From JAYZDF01 sp036337945 (GTDB taxonomy: Bacteria > Myxococcota > Kuafuiibacteriia > Kuafuiibacteriales > Kuafuiibacteriaceae): 29,605 bases of DNA. Positions 8,242-16,316 of the stretch are shown here, piece by piece. Both the position numbers and the translations under genes were made by a program. The notes under the pieces were generated by a model. That model was given only the letters and a program-made list of their open reading frames with translations. It searched no databases and had not been told where the DNA came from. The first letter of the stretch is position 1, and each line of letters starts with the position of its first letter. Where the stretch lies: assembly GCA_036337945.1 (NCBI GenBank), contig JAYZDF010000056.1:1-29605 (forward strand), given 5' to 3'.

Positions 8242-10426
8242 CTGCAGATTGAGCAGCTTGGTTGAAGTCGAATGTTGCTGAGTCCGCACTGAAATCGAAA
8301 CCAAGTCCAATTTCTTCATTCAGGTCATGAGCGCTATTGCTCCAGGCTCGCTCGTTACCCAGTGTTTTGCATTTGTTTGAACCTTGAATGTATTGGTCGT
8401 CTCCTGCAGCATCAATCATGATACCAATGGTTTGCACACCTTTACGCTTCTCGCTACATTCTCCAGCGTTTCCGATACCGAGACTGTATCTGTCCTCAAT
8501 GTGGTACGTGTCTTCTCCGTCACCTTCTACGAATAAGCCGCGCCCATTGCACGAGGTTCCACCAGCACTATATCGTGAGACCTTGTAGTTGTCGTTTCCT
8601 CCGGCATTGATAAAAGCACCAACCCCGAAGTCGTGTCCTGCGCCCATGCTGAGGCCTTGATTCTCGAAGAGGAAACCAGCAGTGTCGTTGCCATGACCGA
8701 AATCAACAAGTACACCATTTGCGAAGTGAACACCTGAGCCTTGCGCGTAGTATTGGGCATCGTAACTGTCATCTCCCGCTTCGTCGATAAGAAGCCCAGT
8801 ACCGTGCCAGTATCCAGCTCCTTGAGCGTATACTGAAGCTTGGTAGCTATCATCACCTGACTGGTCGTGAAGAATACCAAGTCCGCCGGACAATGATATC
8901 GCCTTGTCGTTCGCTCGTAATCCAAGTCCAGCACCCTGACACATGCTCGTGTTTGCTCGTCCTGTGAGTTGAGGTGATGGGTAACGAACTCGGCCTTCGA
9001 TATCTTTCAGGCCGCTGTCGCAATTGTATACATCATCGCCACCATCATCCTTTAGGATTCCAACGGCGCTCACGTAACCGAAACCTTGAGACTGGGTAAA
9101 AGAAAAACGTTCGTCATGTCCTTCACCTGCGTCGATAGCTAACGCAATTCCGAATTGCGCCGCACCTTGTGAAGCAGCTTCCGAAGTGTAGTAATCGTCG
9201 CCGTTTCCGTCGTACAAAACGCCCACGCCAAAATGAGCGTATCCTTGACTTGCGCGAAGCGAGCGGTAGGTGTCGTTGCCTTGAAGGTCAAACAACATCG
9301 CGATACCGTATTGAGCTGAACCTTGAGTGAAGTGTTTTGATGCTGTCGGACCATTTGGGTTGTTCGCGATACGCTTTGTTTCTTCGCCAGTGGGAAGGTC
9401 GTAGCGGTCGTTCCCATCAACATCGATTGCAATGCTGACTGCGTTTAGGCCAGAGCGATTACTAGCGATTTGGTCAAAGTGGATGTCGTTTCCTCCTAAA
9501 TCAATCAACAAAAGTCCGGCAGGAGTATTTTCGTTGTAGATATCGTCTTGATGTCCACTAATACGAATCTCACCGTACGGCGTGAGAGCGGAGAAGTTGA
9601 GGTCGAAGTTTTCAGCCATCTCAATCCAGTCAATTCCTTCAATCGCTTCTGCGATCTGCGCAGCGGCTTGATATTGGATTGAACGATCTGCATTTAGGAC
9701 CTTGCGATATTCTTGAATAGAAGGATTGAAGCCAGGTTCGTTTTCAGAAAGTAAAAGGCCATTACCCCCATATTGCTGCCACCAGTCGGTGCCACCCGCT
9801 ACGTTCTCTGCTCGGCTGTAAAGGCCCGCTTCAATTGCTCTAAGCAACGGAGCAAGTGTGTACGCGAGTTCTTCTGGAAGTTCGCCGTTCGTTTCGCATG
9901 GGCCTTGGCAGAGTCTTGCGAGTACTTCTTCAGTTGTTGAATCCAAATCTAGGTCACTTTGGCGTCCAGGCATTTCTGCTAATTGAGCAGCAGTCTCAAT
10001 GAGAGCAGCTACTGAATCTTGCTGTAGGGCGTCGCTCGTTTGTTGCGCAACACACTCAGCGTTTGCTGGACTGCGCTGAAGGAGATTAACAAGATTGTTT
10101 TTGAACTCGTCTGCTAACAGTCCGGATTGAATTGCTTCTGCTTGCTGCAAGTCTGCAGGAGCAATGCCGAACTCGGTGACACTTGCGACCATCGGGCCGA
10201 TTTGATTTGTGCTGAGTCCGCAAGTGAAACGGTATGGCTCTGGGTGACTCCGCTCGAGAAGAGGGCTGGCGTAGGTCTGTTCCATGGTGCCTTCGTTTTG
10301 CGTCGGCTCCTTTTTTGCCAAGTCAGGCGTAGTGAGTTGGCAACCAGTGATAACCAGGCCAAGAGTAAACCCGCACAAGACTTTGAGAGTTGGTCGATTG
10401 AAAATAATAGGCGATAAACAAAACAT
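8231..10426 (-). CDS. Predicted lipoprotein with about 12 G(N/D)DxY repeats
   Basis: About 731 residues from the ATG at 10426; a TTG seven codons upstream (10447) is the alternative. The N-terminus has a basic/hydrophobic signal ending in the lipobox VITGC, so the protein is likely lipidated and exported. After an alpha-helical-looking region of about 200 residues, the rest is built of about 12 copies of a 30-45-residue unit with core [LIVF]-x-D-x-x-G-[ND]-D-x-Y followed by a QG-rich turn (for example LLIDEAGDDSYDAQYYAQGS). Such Asp/Gly repeats suggest a beta-helix/solenoid, possibly Ca2+-binding, but they are not the RTX nonapeptide. Function is unknown; a surface or adhesive role would be a guess. 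The 3' end overlaps the GHKL-peptidase gene by 11 bp. Confidence 0.85.
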   Translation of the reverse strand: MFCLSPIIFNRPTLKVLCGFTLGLVITGCQLTTPDLAKKEPTQNEGTMEQTYASPLLERSHPEPYRFTCGLSTNQIGPMVASVTEFGIAPADLQQAEAIQSGLLADEFKNNLVNLLQRSPANAECVAQQTSDALQQDSVAALIETAAQLAEMPGRQSDLDLDSTTEEVLARLCQGPCETNGELPEELAYTLAPLLRAIEAGLYSRAENVAGGTDWWQQYGGNGLLLSENEPGFNPSIQEYRKVLNADRSIQYQAAAQIAEAIEGIDWIEMAENFDLNFSALTPYGEIRISGHQDDIYNENTPAGLLLIDLGGNDIHFDQIASNRSGLNAVSIAIDVDGNDRYDLPTGEETKRIANNPNGPTASKHFTQGSAQYGIAMLFDLQGNDTYRSLRASQGYAHFGVGVLYDGNGDDYYTSEAASQGAAQFGIALAIDAGEGHDERFSFTQSQGFGYVSAVGILKDDGGDDVYNCDSGLKDIEGRVRYPSPQLTGRANTSMCQGAGLGLRANDKAISLSGGLGILHDQSGDDSYQASVYAQGAGYWHGTGLLIDEAGDDSYDAQYYAQGSGVHFANGVLVDFGHGNDTAGFLFENQGLSMGAGHDFGVGAFINAGGNDNYKVSRYSAGGTSCNGRGLFVEGDGEDTYHIEDRYSLGIGNAGECSEKRKGVQTIGIMIDAAGDDQYIQGSNKCKTLGNERAWSNSAHDLNEEIGLGFDFSADSATFDFNQAAQSAATR

Positions 10427-10502
10427 CTCACAGCAGGTAAACGACAAATATGGCTTTCAACTTGAGGTCCTAAGCGAATATTTCTGAAAATTTTTGGCAA
10501 GA

Positions 10503-10508
10503 ATTATA
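10503..10508 (-). promoter_or_regulatory. Consensus -10 box upstream of the repeat lipoprotein
   Basis: A perfect TATAAT on the minus strand (10508-10503), about 77 nt upstream of the ATG at 10426. No convincing -35 box is seen 16-18 bp further up (GTCGCC at 17). If used, this would be one of the few units here with a normal 5' leader. Confidence 0.3.
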
Positions 10509-10581
10509 GGGTAAGCATGCATTTTGGCGACGTTCTCGCCGCTTTTTGGCGTTCCGCCATGCGACAGCGCCCGATGGAGGC

Positions 10582-10594
10582 TATGATCTTCTTG
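10582..10594 (+). promoter_or_regulatory. Predicted -10 box of gluQ
   Basis: TATGAT (10582-10587) lies 8 nt before the gluQ ATG at 10596, so the predicted leader is about 2 nt. There is no Shine-Dalgarno. The -35 region is poor, so this call rests on the -10 box and its spacing. Confidence 0.3.
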
Positions 10595-10595
10595 C

Positions 10596-11534
10596 ATGGC
10601 CGAAATTCAAACCGCTACTCGCTTTGCGCCATCCACGACGGGACACCCCCACTTGGGGACACTTCTTTCGGGTTTACTCTGCTATCTGCACGCGCGACGT
10701 GAGGGTTCTACGTTCGTGGTTCGAATGGAAAATCTAGACCGTCAACGATGTAAACCAGAGTTTCTTACCGAGATGCTTGCGATGCTCGAAGACTTTGGTC
10801 TCTCCCCAGACAAAATTGATATCCAAAGTGAGCATCTTGATGACTACCGAATCCGCCTAAATCACTTGGCTCAGCAGGGGTATATCTATTTCTGCAATTG
10901 TAGTCGTGGACGTCTCAAGGCGTCTGCAAAAAGAGGTCCTGACGGGAGTTTTATCTATGATAATCGATGTCGCGAAAATCTGTGGCTCCCCGGGCAAAGT
11001 ATTCAAGACGGAAGCCTCCGCTGTCGCTTGCCGAAGACTCGCCTGACACTTGAGGACCATTTAGCGGGCTCACGAGTATACGAGACAGAAGAACATTTTG
11101 GTGACCCAATCATTTTACGACGAGATGGAGCATTCTCTTACCACTTCTCATCTGTAGTAGACGACGCAAGAGTCGGCATTACGGATGTTGTTCGAGGAAG
11201 AGACTTAATTGATTCAACTGCTACGCAAGTTGTCTTGCGAAGAATTATGGATCTGCCGATACCTAAATATTTCCATCACCTCTTGTTGATGGAAGGAACA
11301 GATAGAAAATTAGCAAAATTGCATGGTTCAATCTCTGTTCGTGAACTTCGAAAGAAACTAACGGTAGAGAGCATCTATGGTTCTCTTGCTCACTTTTTGG
11401 GGTTCGCAGAAAATGCAATGCCATTGAACTTATCAGCCTTTCAAGAAGTGTTTTCGTGGGACGCTGTTTCCAAAAATGACGTTCTAGTGCATTACGATGA
11501 GGATAAGGGCGAATTAATTTCGGAAAAATTATAG
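10596..11534 (+). CDS. gluQ: Glutamyl-Q tRNA(Asp) synthetase
   Basis: 312 residues, near the usual length. It is a truncated class I glutamyl-tRNA synthetase paralogue lacking the anticodon-binding domain; the family attaches glutamate to queuosine at position 34 of tRNA-Asp. Visible marks are FAPSTTGHPHLGTLLS (HIGH-type motif, residues 7-22), RMENLD in place of the RIED(L/I)D motif, the CxC...YxxxC zinc site (YFCNCSRGRL and YDNRCRE), YHFSSVVDDARVGITDVVRGRDL, and a KMSKS-equivalent RKLAKLHGS. The start is ATG at 10596, chosen because homology begins immediately after it. Its last 43 bp overlap the convergent methyltransferase gene. Queuosine synthesis genes are not in the window. Confidence 0.93.
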   Translation: MAEIQTATRFAPSTTGHPHLGTLLSGLLCYLHARREGSTFVVRMENLDRQRCKPEFLTEMLAMLEDFGLSPDKIDIQSEHLDDYRIRLNHLAQQGYIYFCNCSRGRLKASAKRGPDGSFIYDNRCRENLWLPGQSIQDGSLRCRLPKTRLTLEDHLAGSRVYETEEHFGDPIILRRDGAFSYHFSSVVDDARVGITDVVRGRDLIDSTATQVVLRRIMDLPIPKYFHHLLLMEGTDRKLAKLHGSISVRELRKKLTVESIYGSLAHFLGFAENAMPLNLSAFQEVFSWDAVSKNDVLVHYDEDKGELISEKL

Positions 11535-12181
11535 ATAAAAGTGGTTTGTAAATATCTTCCCCGGCAATCGATATCGCAGGGCGTCTCGTATTGAGCGACA
11601 ATTTCTACGGGATACTTTTGAAGCCAACCTCGGTTGGGGTCGGCGAAAATCACTCTTGTGCCTTTTTTGGTTTGCGTTTGTAACCAGGTTGCCATGCGTT
11701 TGGTTAGTGCCGACTCGTAACACATGTCAGCGGCTAAGATGACGTCCCAGCCTTTGTGGTCGCTACCGACTAAGTCTTGTCCATTCGTTTCCATGCTTAC
11801 GTTGTTCAGTTCGCAATTTAGTTTTGTTGCAACAAGCGCCAGTTCATCGATGTCATTAGCAATCACTCGCTTCGCACCACATAGAGCCGCCGCGATGGCA
11901 ACAATTCCTGCGCCAGTTCCGATATCTACGACAGTTTTGCCCCGTGTAATATGAGGATGATCGAGGAGATACCGAGCCAAAGCGTGTCCGCCTGGCCACA
12001 CGAATCCCCAAAAAGGCGATGGAATTCCAAGTTCCGAGACCTGTTCCTCATTCATGGTCCACATCTCGCAATTCTCGGTTACGAGATTGAGCTTTATCTC
12101 AGGTACGGTCGGACTTGAGATTTGTTCGGTATGCGATTTGACGAAGTTTTTTTGTGACCGTTGCACTGCCATCGACTCCAT
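11492..12181 (-). CDS. Class I SAM methyltransferase, ETF-beta lysine methyltransferase-like
   Basis: 229 residues. A seven-strand Rossmann methyltransferase with motif I VVDIGTGAGIVAIAA, the acidic motif NDID, and post-motif ADMCYE. The stretch PFWGFVWPGGHALARYLLDHP and the D-x-C-Y-E motif are typical of the METTL20/ETFB-KMT group (bacterial members methylate the electron-transfer flavoprotein beta subunit); PrmA and nicotinamide N-methyltransferase-like annotations are alternatives. The neighbouring hydratase/dehydrogenase genes would fit an ETF-linked role, but ETF itself is not present here. The ATG at 12181 is tentative; Met4 (12172) is possible. It converges on gluQ with a 43-bp overlap. 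Confidence 0.78.
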   Translation of the reverse strand: MESMAVQRSQKNFVKSHTEQISSPTVPEIKLNLVTENCEMWTMNEEQVSELGIPSPFWGFVWPGGHALARYLLDHPHITRGKTVVDIGTGAGIVAIAAALCGAKRVIANDIDELALVATKLNCELNNVSMETNGQDLVGSDHKGWDVILAADMCYESALTKRMATWLQTQTKKGTRVIFADPNRGWLQKYPVEIVAQYETPCDIDCRGRYLQTTFIYNFSEINSPLSSS

Positions 12182-12199
12182 AGATCACTTTTTTGTGAC
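12148..12199. repeat. Direct repeat TTTTTTGTGAC, two copies
   Basis: Identical 11-mers at 12148-12158 and 12189-12199, flanking the start of the methyltransferase gene. The second copy is also half of ATCAC-TTTTT-TGTGAC-like imperfect dyad symmetry. It could be an operator or chance in T-rich sequence. Confidence 0.3.
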
Positions 12200-12333
12200 G
12201 CCTTTGTTGTAGCTCGAAAGCACCACCTTTGAACCTCCATTTCCTCTAATTTCTGAATGTCATATCAAGACTGTACTCTTGGTACGCCGGAAAACCCGTC
12301 GTATATCAGGAGGATAAATATAAAGCGCAGAGT

Positions 12334-12350
12334 TAGACTATATACTTTAT
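12334..12350 (+). promoter_or_regulatory. AT-rich -10 region before the triple-repeat lipoprotein
   Basis: Overlapping -10-like boxes TAGACT (12334-12339) and TATACT (12341-12346) abut the ATG at 12351. No -35 box is convincing. AGGAGG at 12308-12313 is too far (37 nt) from the ATG to act as its ribosome binding site. Confidence 0.25.
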
Positions 12351-14846
12351 ATGGGGATTTCACACACCGATAATGCTTCCCAAAAAAAAGGGTTTACTCT
12401 GGTTCTTCTCGTCATGCTTACGGGCTGTGAACAATGTGCTCCGGGCTTGGTCGCGCAAGGAGTTAGCCAGCTCACGATTCGAAACTTTGGGGTGATCGCA
12501 CAGAGTATTGCGGGGGATACTCGCTGCGGTTTTGACTCGCCAAAGGTCAAAAGCAGTCCAGTCCTTGTGGGTGAAGTTGGTTCTCAAGGCGTGCTTCGCT
12601 ACGAAGTAAAAAATTGCAAGCTGCGATTTACGCGTGAAGCGCCGTATTCATCTGAAGATTGTCGGGGGATCGTTACGGCCGCTGTCGGGGAAGTGGAAGT
12701 TACTGCGACTCAGACTATCCACGGGTACCTCACAGGCGACTCAAAGGAGCCAGTGATTCCTAATGGTCCAGACGCTGTTCAGTTTGAGATTTTATCGGCG
12801 AAGTTCAATCAATTTCAGGTTGATTCAACCAGTGGTCCTGAATTCTTAGTGATGCAGACTGGTGAAATTTCGGGTCGATTGTATCCAAGGCTTGCGGTTT
12901 CCGCTGACCAAGGCGTTTGTTCTATTCCTAGCAATGATATTCGCATTGAGGAAGTCGTTTACAAAGACGCAAGTCTACGGGTGGTCGCGAGTGGAAGAGA
13001 CTTTATTGTTCCAGTCGCTACATCAAACCTGAGTGCTGTCCACGGACGCGTTGGAAAGGAAGAGAACACTCTTGTTGGCGAAATTCAGGTTTGGAATTCG
13101 CTTCGGACGGTACCGAATTCGTCTGGGGATCGAGCTCTCGACCCGGAATACAGTCGAGCAAAACACGAAGAGTCTTTTGCTTGTACGGATAACTTGAAAC
13201 TGCCCGTAGGTTTTGATGAGTGCATCGATACTGTTCAGCCGATGATTGCTCAAGGGGCTTCGCAACTCGCGATTCAAACGATTGGTAATTTGGCAAATCT
13301 TCTTGATGAAGACACTCGCTGCGGATTCGCCAGTGAAGCAGTCTTGGAAGAAGTTGAAATCGAAGGCGAGCAGGGGCTAAGAGGCGGACGTGGGACCTGG
13401 ACCGTACGACAACCTTGTGAATTTGATTTTCCACAACCGACAATTATAAGAACGGATTGCCACGGGGTTGAGACCGTAGTGCAAGGAAAGGTCGTTTTGA
13501 CAGGTGAAAAGGTTTTACACGGAATTCCAAGCGGCGATCGAGCTGAGCCAGTCGTCCCGACCTCTTGGGAGCCCGCAAATGTAAAGGTCAGAGGGGACTT
13601 TACAAATTTCGCAATGTGGACAACGGGCGAAGGAGGACACCGTCTCGATATCCTGTCAGGAGCGCTTTCCGCGAAAATCCAGGCGCGAGTTGCCAAAGAC
13701 ACCGTTACAGGTGCTTGCTCGAAAAAGACGCTTGTGACTCATTTCAGTGAGGTTTCTTACGGTGATGCCGACATCAAGGTGAAATCTGAAGGCCGAACCT
13801 TTTCTGTCCTCGCTGAATCCTCGACGCTGACGGCGCAAAATGGCGCCCGCAATGGGCTCGAGAACCATCTCTCTGGCTCCATTATAATCGATGGCGAAGA
13901 ATTCCAGGTCCCCACGAAGGGTGAGGCTCTTTTGGATCCAGGCTATGAGGCGAACCGATTTACGCAGAGCTTTACCAGCTGCGACACAGAGTTAGAAATG
14001 GTTGGAAGCTCTGACGAGTGTGAAATGTACGACGTCCTCGGTGAGGGGCTCGGACGACTCGCTGTCATGAGTGTCGGTGCACTGGCAGGACTCGTGAATT
14101 CAGATTCCGACTGCGGATTTGAGAACCTTTGGGTCCTTTTACGACCTGACGAAGTTCAAGGTGACCCCGGTCAAAGCGGTCTCATGAGGTGGTCGATTTC
14201 AGATTGCGCGATTAGCCGCGGAGCAAACAGTGCCCCTTACGAGACGGACTGTCTCGGGCGACGAAAGTTTATGCGAGGAACCGCAACCATCGATGCAACT
14301 CGGACAGTCACTGGCTTACGAGAAAAAAAGATTAATATTGGTTCGGTCTCGATTATTGACTCCATCGTTCCTGATTCACATCAATCGGTCGACCTTGTCC
14401 TGCAGAACGTTGAACTGGACGACGTGTATATTTTTGAGCTGAATCCAGGTGAAACGAAACCCAACCGGTCGATTCATATCCACTCAGGACGGCTCACAGC
14501 CTTGGTCGCACCGATCACGGGCGAGAAACGCTCATCGCCGGGCGCCTTTGATATTGCAACGTCTATTGCGGAGATTGAGCGGGTTCGGTTACTTGATGCT
14601 GATGTAACGATTGTTTCCGAAGGTAAGAGCTTTCGATTGTATGTCGCTGATACCGAGATTGATGCATTCAATGGTTCCTATCATATAGCTCGTCAAACTA
14701 ATGCTATCGTTGGGAAGGTGACTGTTGACGGCGAAACAATTTTTTATCCTCCATCAAGCTCACTAGATCCTGACTATAATCAACGTGATTTTGATGCCCG
14801 GTACGAATGTACCGATGACTTGATGAGGACGATTACACCTGAATAA
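12351..14846 (+). CDS. Predicted lipoprotein of three tandem 265-residue repeats
   Basis: 831 residues. The N-terminus MGISHTDNASQKKG plus a short hydrophobic core ends in MLTGC, with Cys26 the predicted lipidated residue. The mature protein is three homologous modules (about 26-290, 291-556, 557-831). Each starts with a Cys, then (A/G)QGxSQLxIxxxG, a (D)T/DRCGF motif, a central beta-rich part with C...DC(R/H/L)G, a segment like G-x-x-F-x-V-x-A-x-x-x-x-x-x-x-N-G, and ends LDP-(E/G/D)-Y. Cysteines recur at matching positions, suggesting intramodule disulphides in the periplasm or on the surface. No known domain is recognised. It is a single gene with its own short upstream region. The upstream frame closes at 12321, fixing the ATG. 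Confidence 0.85.
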   Translation: MGISHTDNASQKKGFTLVLLVMLTGCEQCAPGLVAQGVSQLTIRNFGVIAQSIAGDTRCGFDSPKVKSSPVLVGEVGSQGVLRYEVKNCKLRFTREAPYSSEDCRGIVTAAVGEVEVTATQTIHGYLTGDSKEPVIPNGPDAVQFEILSAKFNQFQVDSTSGPEFLVMQTGEISGRLYPRLAVSADQGVCSIPSNDIRIEEVVYKDASLRVVASGRDFIVPVATSNLSAVHGRVGKEENTLVGEIQVWNSLRTVPNSSGDRALDPEYSRAKHEESFACTDNLKLPVGFDECIDTVQPMIAQGASQLAIQTIGNLANLLDEDTRCGFASEAVLEEVEIEGEQGLRGGRGTWTVRQPCEFDFPQPTIIRTDCHGVETVVQGKVVLTGEKVLHGIPSGDRAEPVVPTSWEPANVKVRGDFTNFAMWTTGEGGHRLDILSGALSAKIQARVAKDTVTGACSKKTLVTHFSEVSYGDADIKVKSEGRTFSVLAESSTLTAQNGARNGLENHLSGSIIIDGEEFQVPTKGEALLDPGYEANRFTQSFTSCDTELEMVGSSDECEMYDVLGEGLGRLAVMSVGALAGLVNSDSDCGFENLWVLLRPDEVQGDPGQSGLMRWSISDCAISRGANSAPYETDCLGRRKFMRGTATIDATRTVTGLREKKINIGSVSIIDSIVPDSHQSVDLVLQNVELDDVYIFELNPGETKPNRSIHIHSGRLTALVAPITGEKRSSPGAFDIATSIAEIERVRLLDADVTIVSEGKSFRLYVADTEIDAFNGSYHIARQTNAIVGKVTVDGETIFYPPSSSLDPDYNQRDFDARYECTDDLMRTITPE
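12426..14843 (+). repeat. Three coding modules of about 795-825 bp
   Basis: Modules 12426-13220, 13221-14018 and 14019-14843, delimited by equivalent cysteine codons 26, 291 and 557. The repeats are diverged at DNA level (recognisable as protein), so the duplication is old and not a recent expansion. Confidence 0.75.
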
Positions 14847-15019
14847 TGAATCGTAGTTAGCCAAGCGTATTCTCTGGCTTGATCAAATTGATTCCGAAAT
14901 ATCTAGGTGACTCGTTTGCGACGACTCGTTAAAGTCATCTGTCCGTATTTGACTAGATACTAAGAGGAGGGAGGTGATTCATTGCCTTGAATAAAGGCGA
15001 GGAAGGAAAGACGCTGCCT

Positions 15020-16180
15020 TTAGTAGTTGTCTGGGTTGCGAGCCATGTTGACAAATTCTGGTGTTTTGCGTTCAACGCTTCGATGCGCAATGACCTTCAT
15101 ATCGCTTTTTCTGACTACGATCGCATCAGGAAAGGCATTGACGGCATTCGAAAAGACAAGCCTTCTAGGTGTAGAGTCCGTGTCACCGACTCTCCATCCC
15201 ACATCGGATTGTATGTATTTATTCACGATGCGGTTTGCTTCGTCACTACCGATCTGTCGACGTTGCTCATCTTGAACTTCTACGTACACGAGCAGACCGC
15301 CTGCATCTTCGAGCTGTGTAGAAATTCGTTCAAGTTCTCGCATGAAGGCGGGGCAATAAGGGCACCAACCCGTACCAATGATGAAGTTGATGGTTGTGTA
15401 ACTCTGATATCGATCTGAGCAGTGAAATGTCTCAAGGTTAAGTTCTTTGATATCTCCATCTGGATTGTAGGCTCCTGCCCAAGCGATGTTTGGCATCATT
15501 CCTTCGAGAACTAGTCGGGTGCTTTGTCCAGGGTAGCCGCATACCACAGTTGCTGGAGTCGTCACCGTTCCGAGCCCAAGGCTGGCGGTTACATTTACGG
15601 TGCCTTGTTTTACGCCAGTAAGGAGTCCTTTGTTATCGATTGTAGCGAGCGTATCGTTATCTACGGACCAGGTGACTTCGCCGGTGACATCACGGCTGTT
15701 TCCATCGCTGAAAGTGCAATTCGCTGCCAATTGAGTTGTCCCTTGTTGTTTAACCTGAAGAGCGTCTGGTGTTACGACGATGTCCTTACATGCGGCAGGC
15801 CCTACGATTACAGTGATGGCTGAATTCCAGTCACTGAGTGTATCCGTGTCGATGTGTTTCAATGTTGCGGTGATTACCGCGCCGCCTTCTCCTATTCCGG
15901 TTGCGATTGCGCTATTGTCGGCGATTGTGATGGTATCGGTATTGTTTGAATTCCATACAACTTGGTTACTTAGATCTTTTGTTGAACCATCCTCGTAACT
16001 TCCAACGACACTTAGGTTAATGGTGAGCCCTTTAGCGATTGCCAGCTCACTTGCTTGAATATCCATCGAAGTGAGTAGGCTTCCTGCGCTATTGAGGTAG
16101 ACAGAATCCGTTGAGTTGCATCCGCTGAGGAGCATAAAAGTTGCGGTCACAAGTATTGAAGATTTTTGAAACAATGCCAT
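15020..16180 (-). CDS. Lipoprotein with two Ig-like (Big_2) domains and a thioredoxin-like domain
   Basis: 386 residues. Signal with lipobox MLLSGC (Cys21). Two bacterial Ig-like group 2 modules follow (about 36-126 and 133-214), each with the VxWxSxNxxxxTI and G-x-AxxxG-x-G-x-xxITA pattern (the second VTWSVDNDTLATIDNKGLLTGVKQGTVNVTAS). The C-terminal part (about 225-386) is a thioredoxin fold with CPYC (Cys273, Cys276) in GTGWCPYCPAFMRELE, resembling TlpA/AhpC-TSA-like periplasmic proteins. The predicted job is a periplasmic or surface thiol redox reaction; the partner is unknown. The gene stands alone with its own promoter-like boxes. Confidence 0.88.
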   Translation of the reverse strand: MALFQKSSILVTATFMLLSGCNSTDSVYLNSAGSLLTSMDIQASELAIAKGLTINLSVVGSYEDGSTKDLSNQVVWNSNNTDTITIADNSAIATGIGEGGAVITATLKHIDTDTLSDWNSAITVIVGPAACKDIVVTPDALQVKQQGTTQLAANCTFSDGNSRDVTGEVTWSVDNDTLATIDNKGLLTGVKQGTVNVTASLGLGTVTTPATVVCGYPGQSTRLVLEGMMPNIAWAGAYNPDGDIKELNLETFHCSDRYQSYTTINFIIGTGWCPYCPAFMRELERISTQLEDAGGLLVYVEVQDEQRRQIGSDEANRIVNKYIQSDVGWRVGDTDSTPRRLVFSNAVNAFPDAIVVRKSDMKVIAHRSVERKTPEFVNMARNPDNY

Positions 16181-16217
16181 GGTAAGAGAATGTGATTGAA
16201 ATAGACTTCGCTGTCCA
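16181..16217 (-). promoter_or_regulatory. Predicted promoter of the Ig-like/thioredoxin lipoprotein gene
   Basis: On the minus strand, TGGACA (16217-16212), 17 bp, CACATT (16194-16189). The ATG at 16180 is 8 nt after the -10 box. The -35 is five of six consensus, the -10 weak. Confidence 0.35.
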
Positions 16218-16316
16218 GTGTCGCTCGTTAGAATAGGAATTTCGGCCTAGGGATTTTATCCGGGTAAGAAAAGGTGCGACATAAATCTGAAGAGAATCTT
16301 CAAGGGTTTGAACCGA

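Noticed and set aside
8231..10426. RTX-toxin repeats
   Set aside because: The Asp/Gly cores are spaced by 30-45 residues and do not follow the GGxGxDxUx nonapeptide; the protein has a lipobox rather than a C-terminal type I secretion signal.
12308..12313. AGGAGG as ribosome binding site
   Set aside because: The nearest start codon (12351) is 37 nt away and the intervening frame has stops; no short gene follows at proper spacing.
14992..15023. Hairpin AAAGGC/GCCTTT after the thioredoxin lipoprotein as terminator
   Set aside because: A 6-bp stem with a 17-nt loop and no T-run is too weak to call.
14987..15418. 143-codon plus-strand frame starting TTG
   Set aside because: It is fully antisense to the C-terminal coding region of the thioredoxin lipoprotein, and its translation lacks family features; only its Shine-Dalgarno is noted as a finding.
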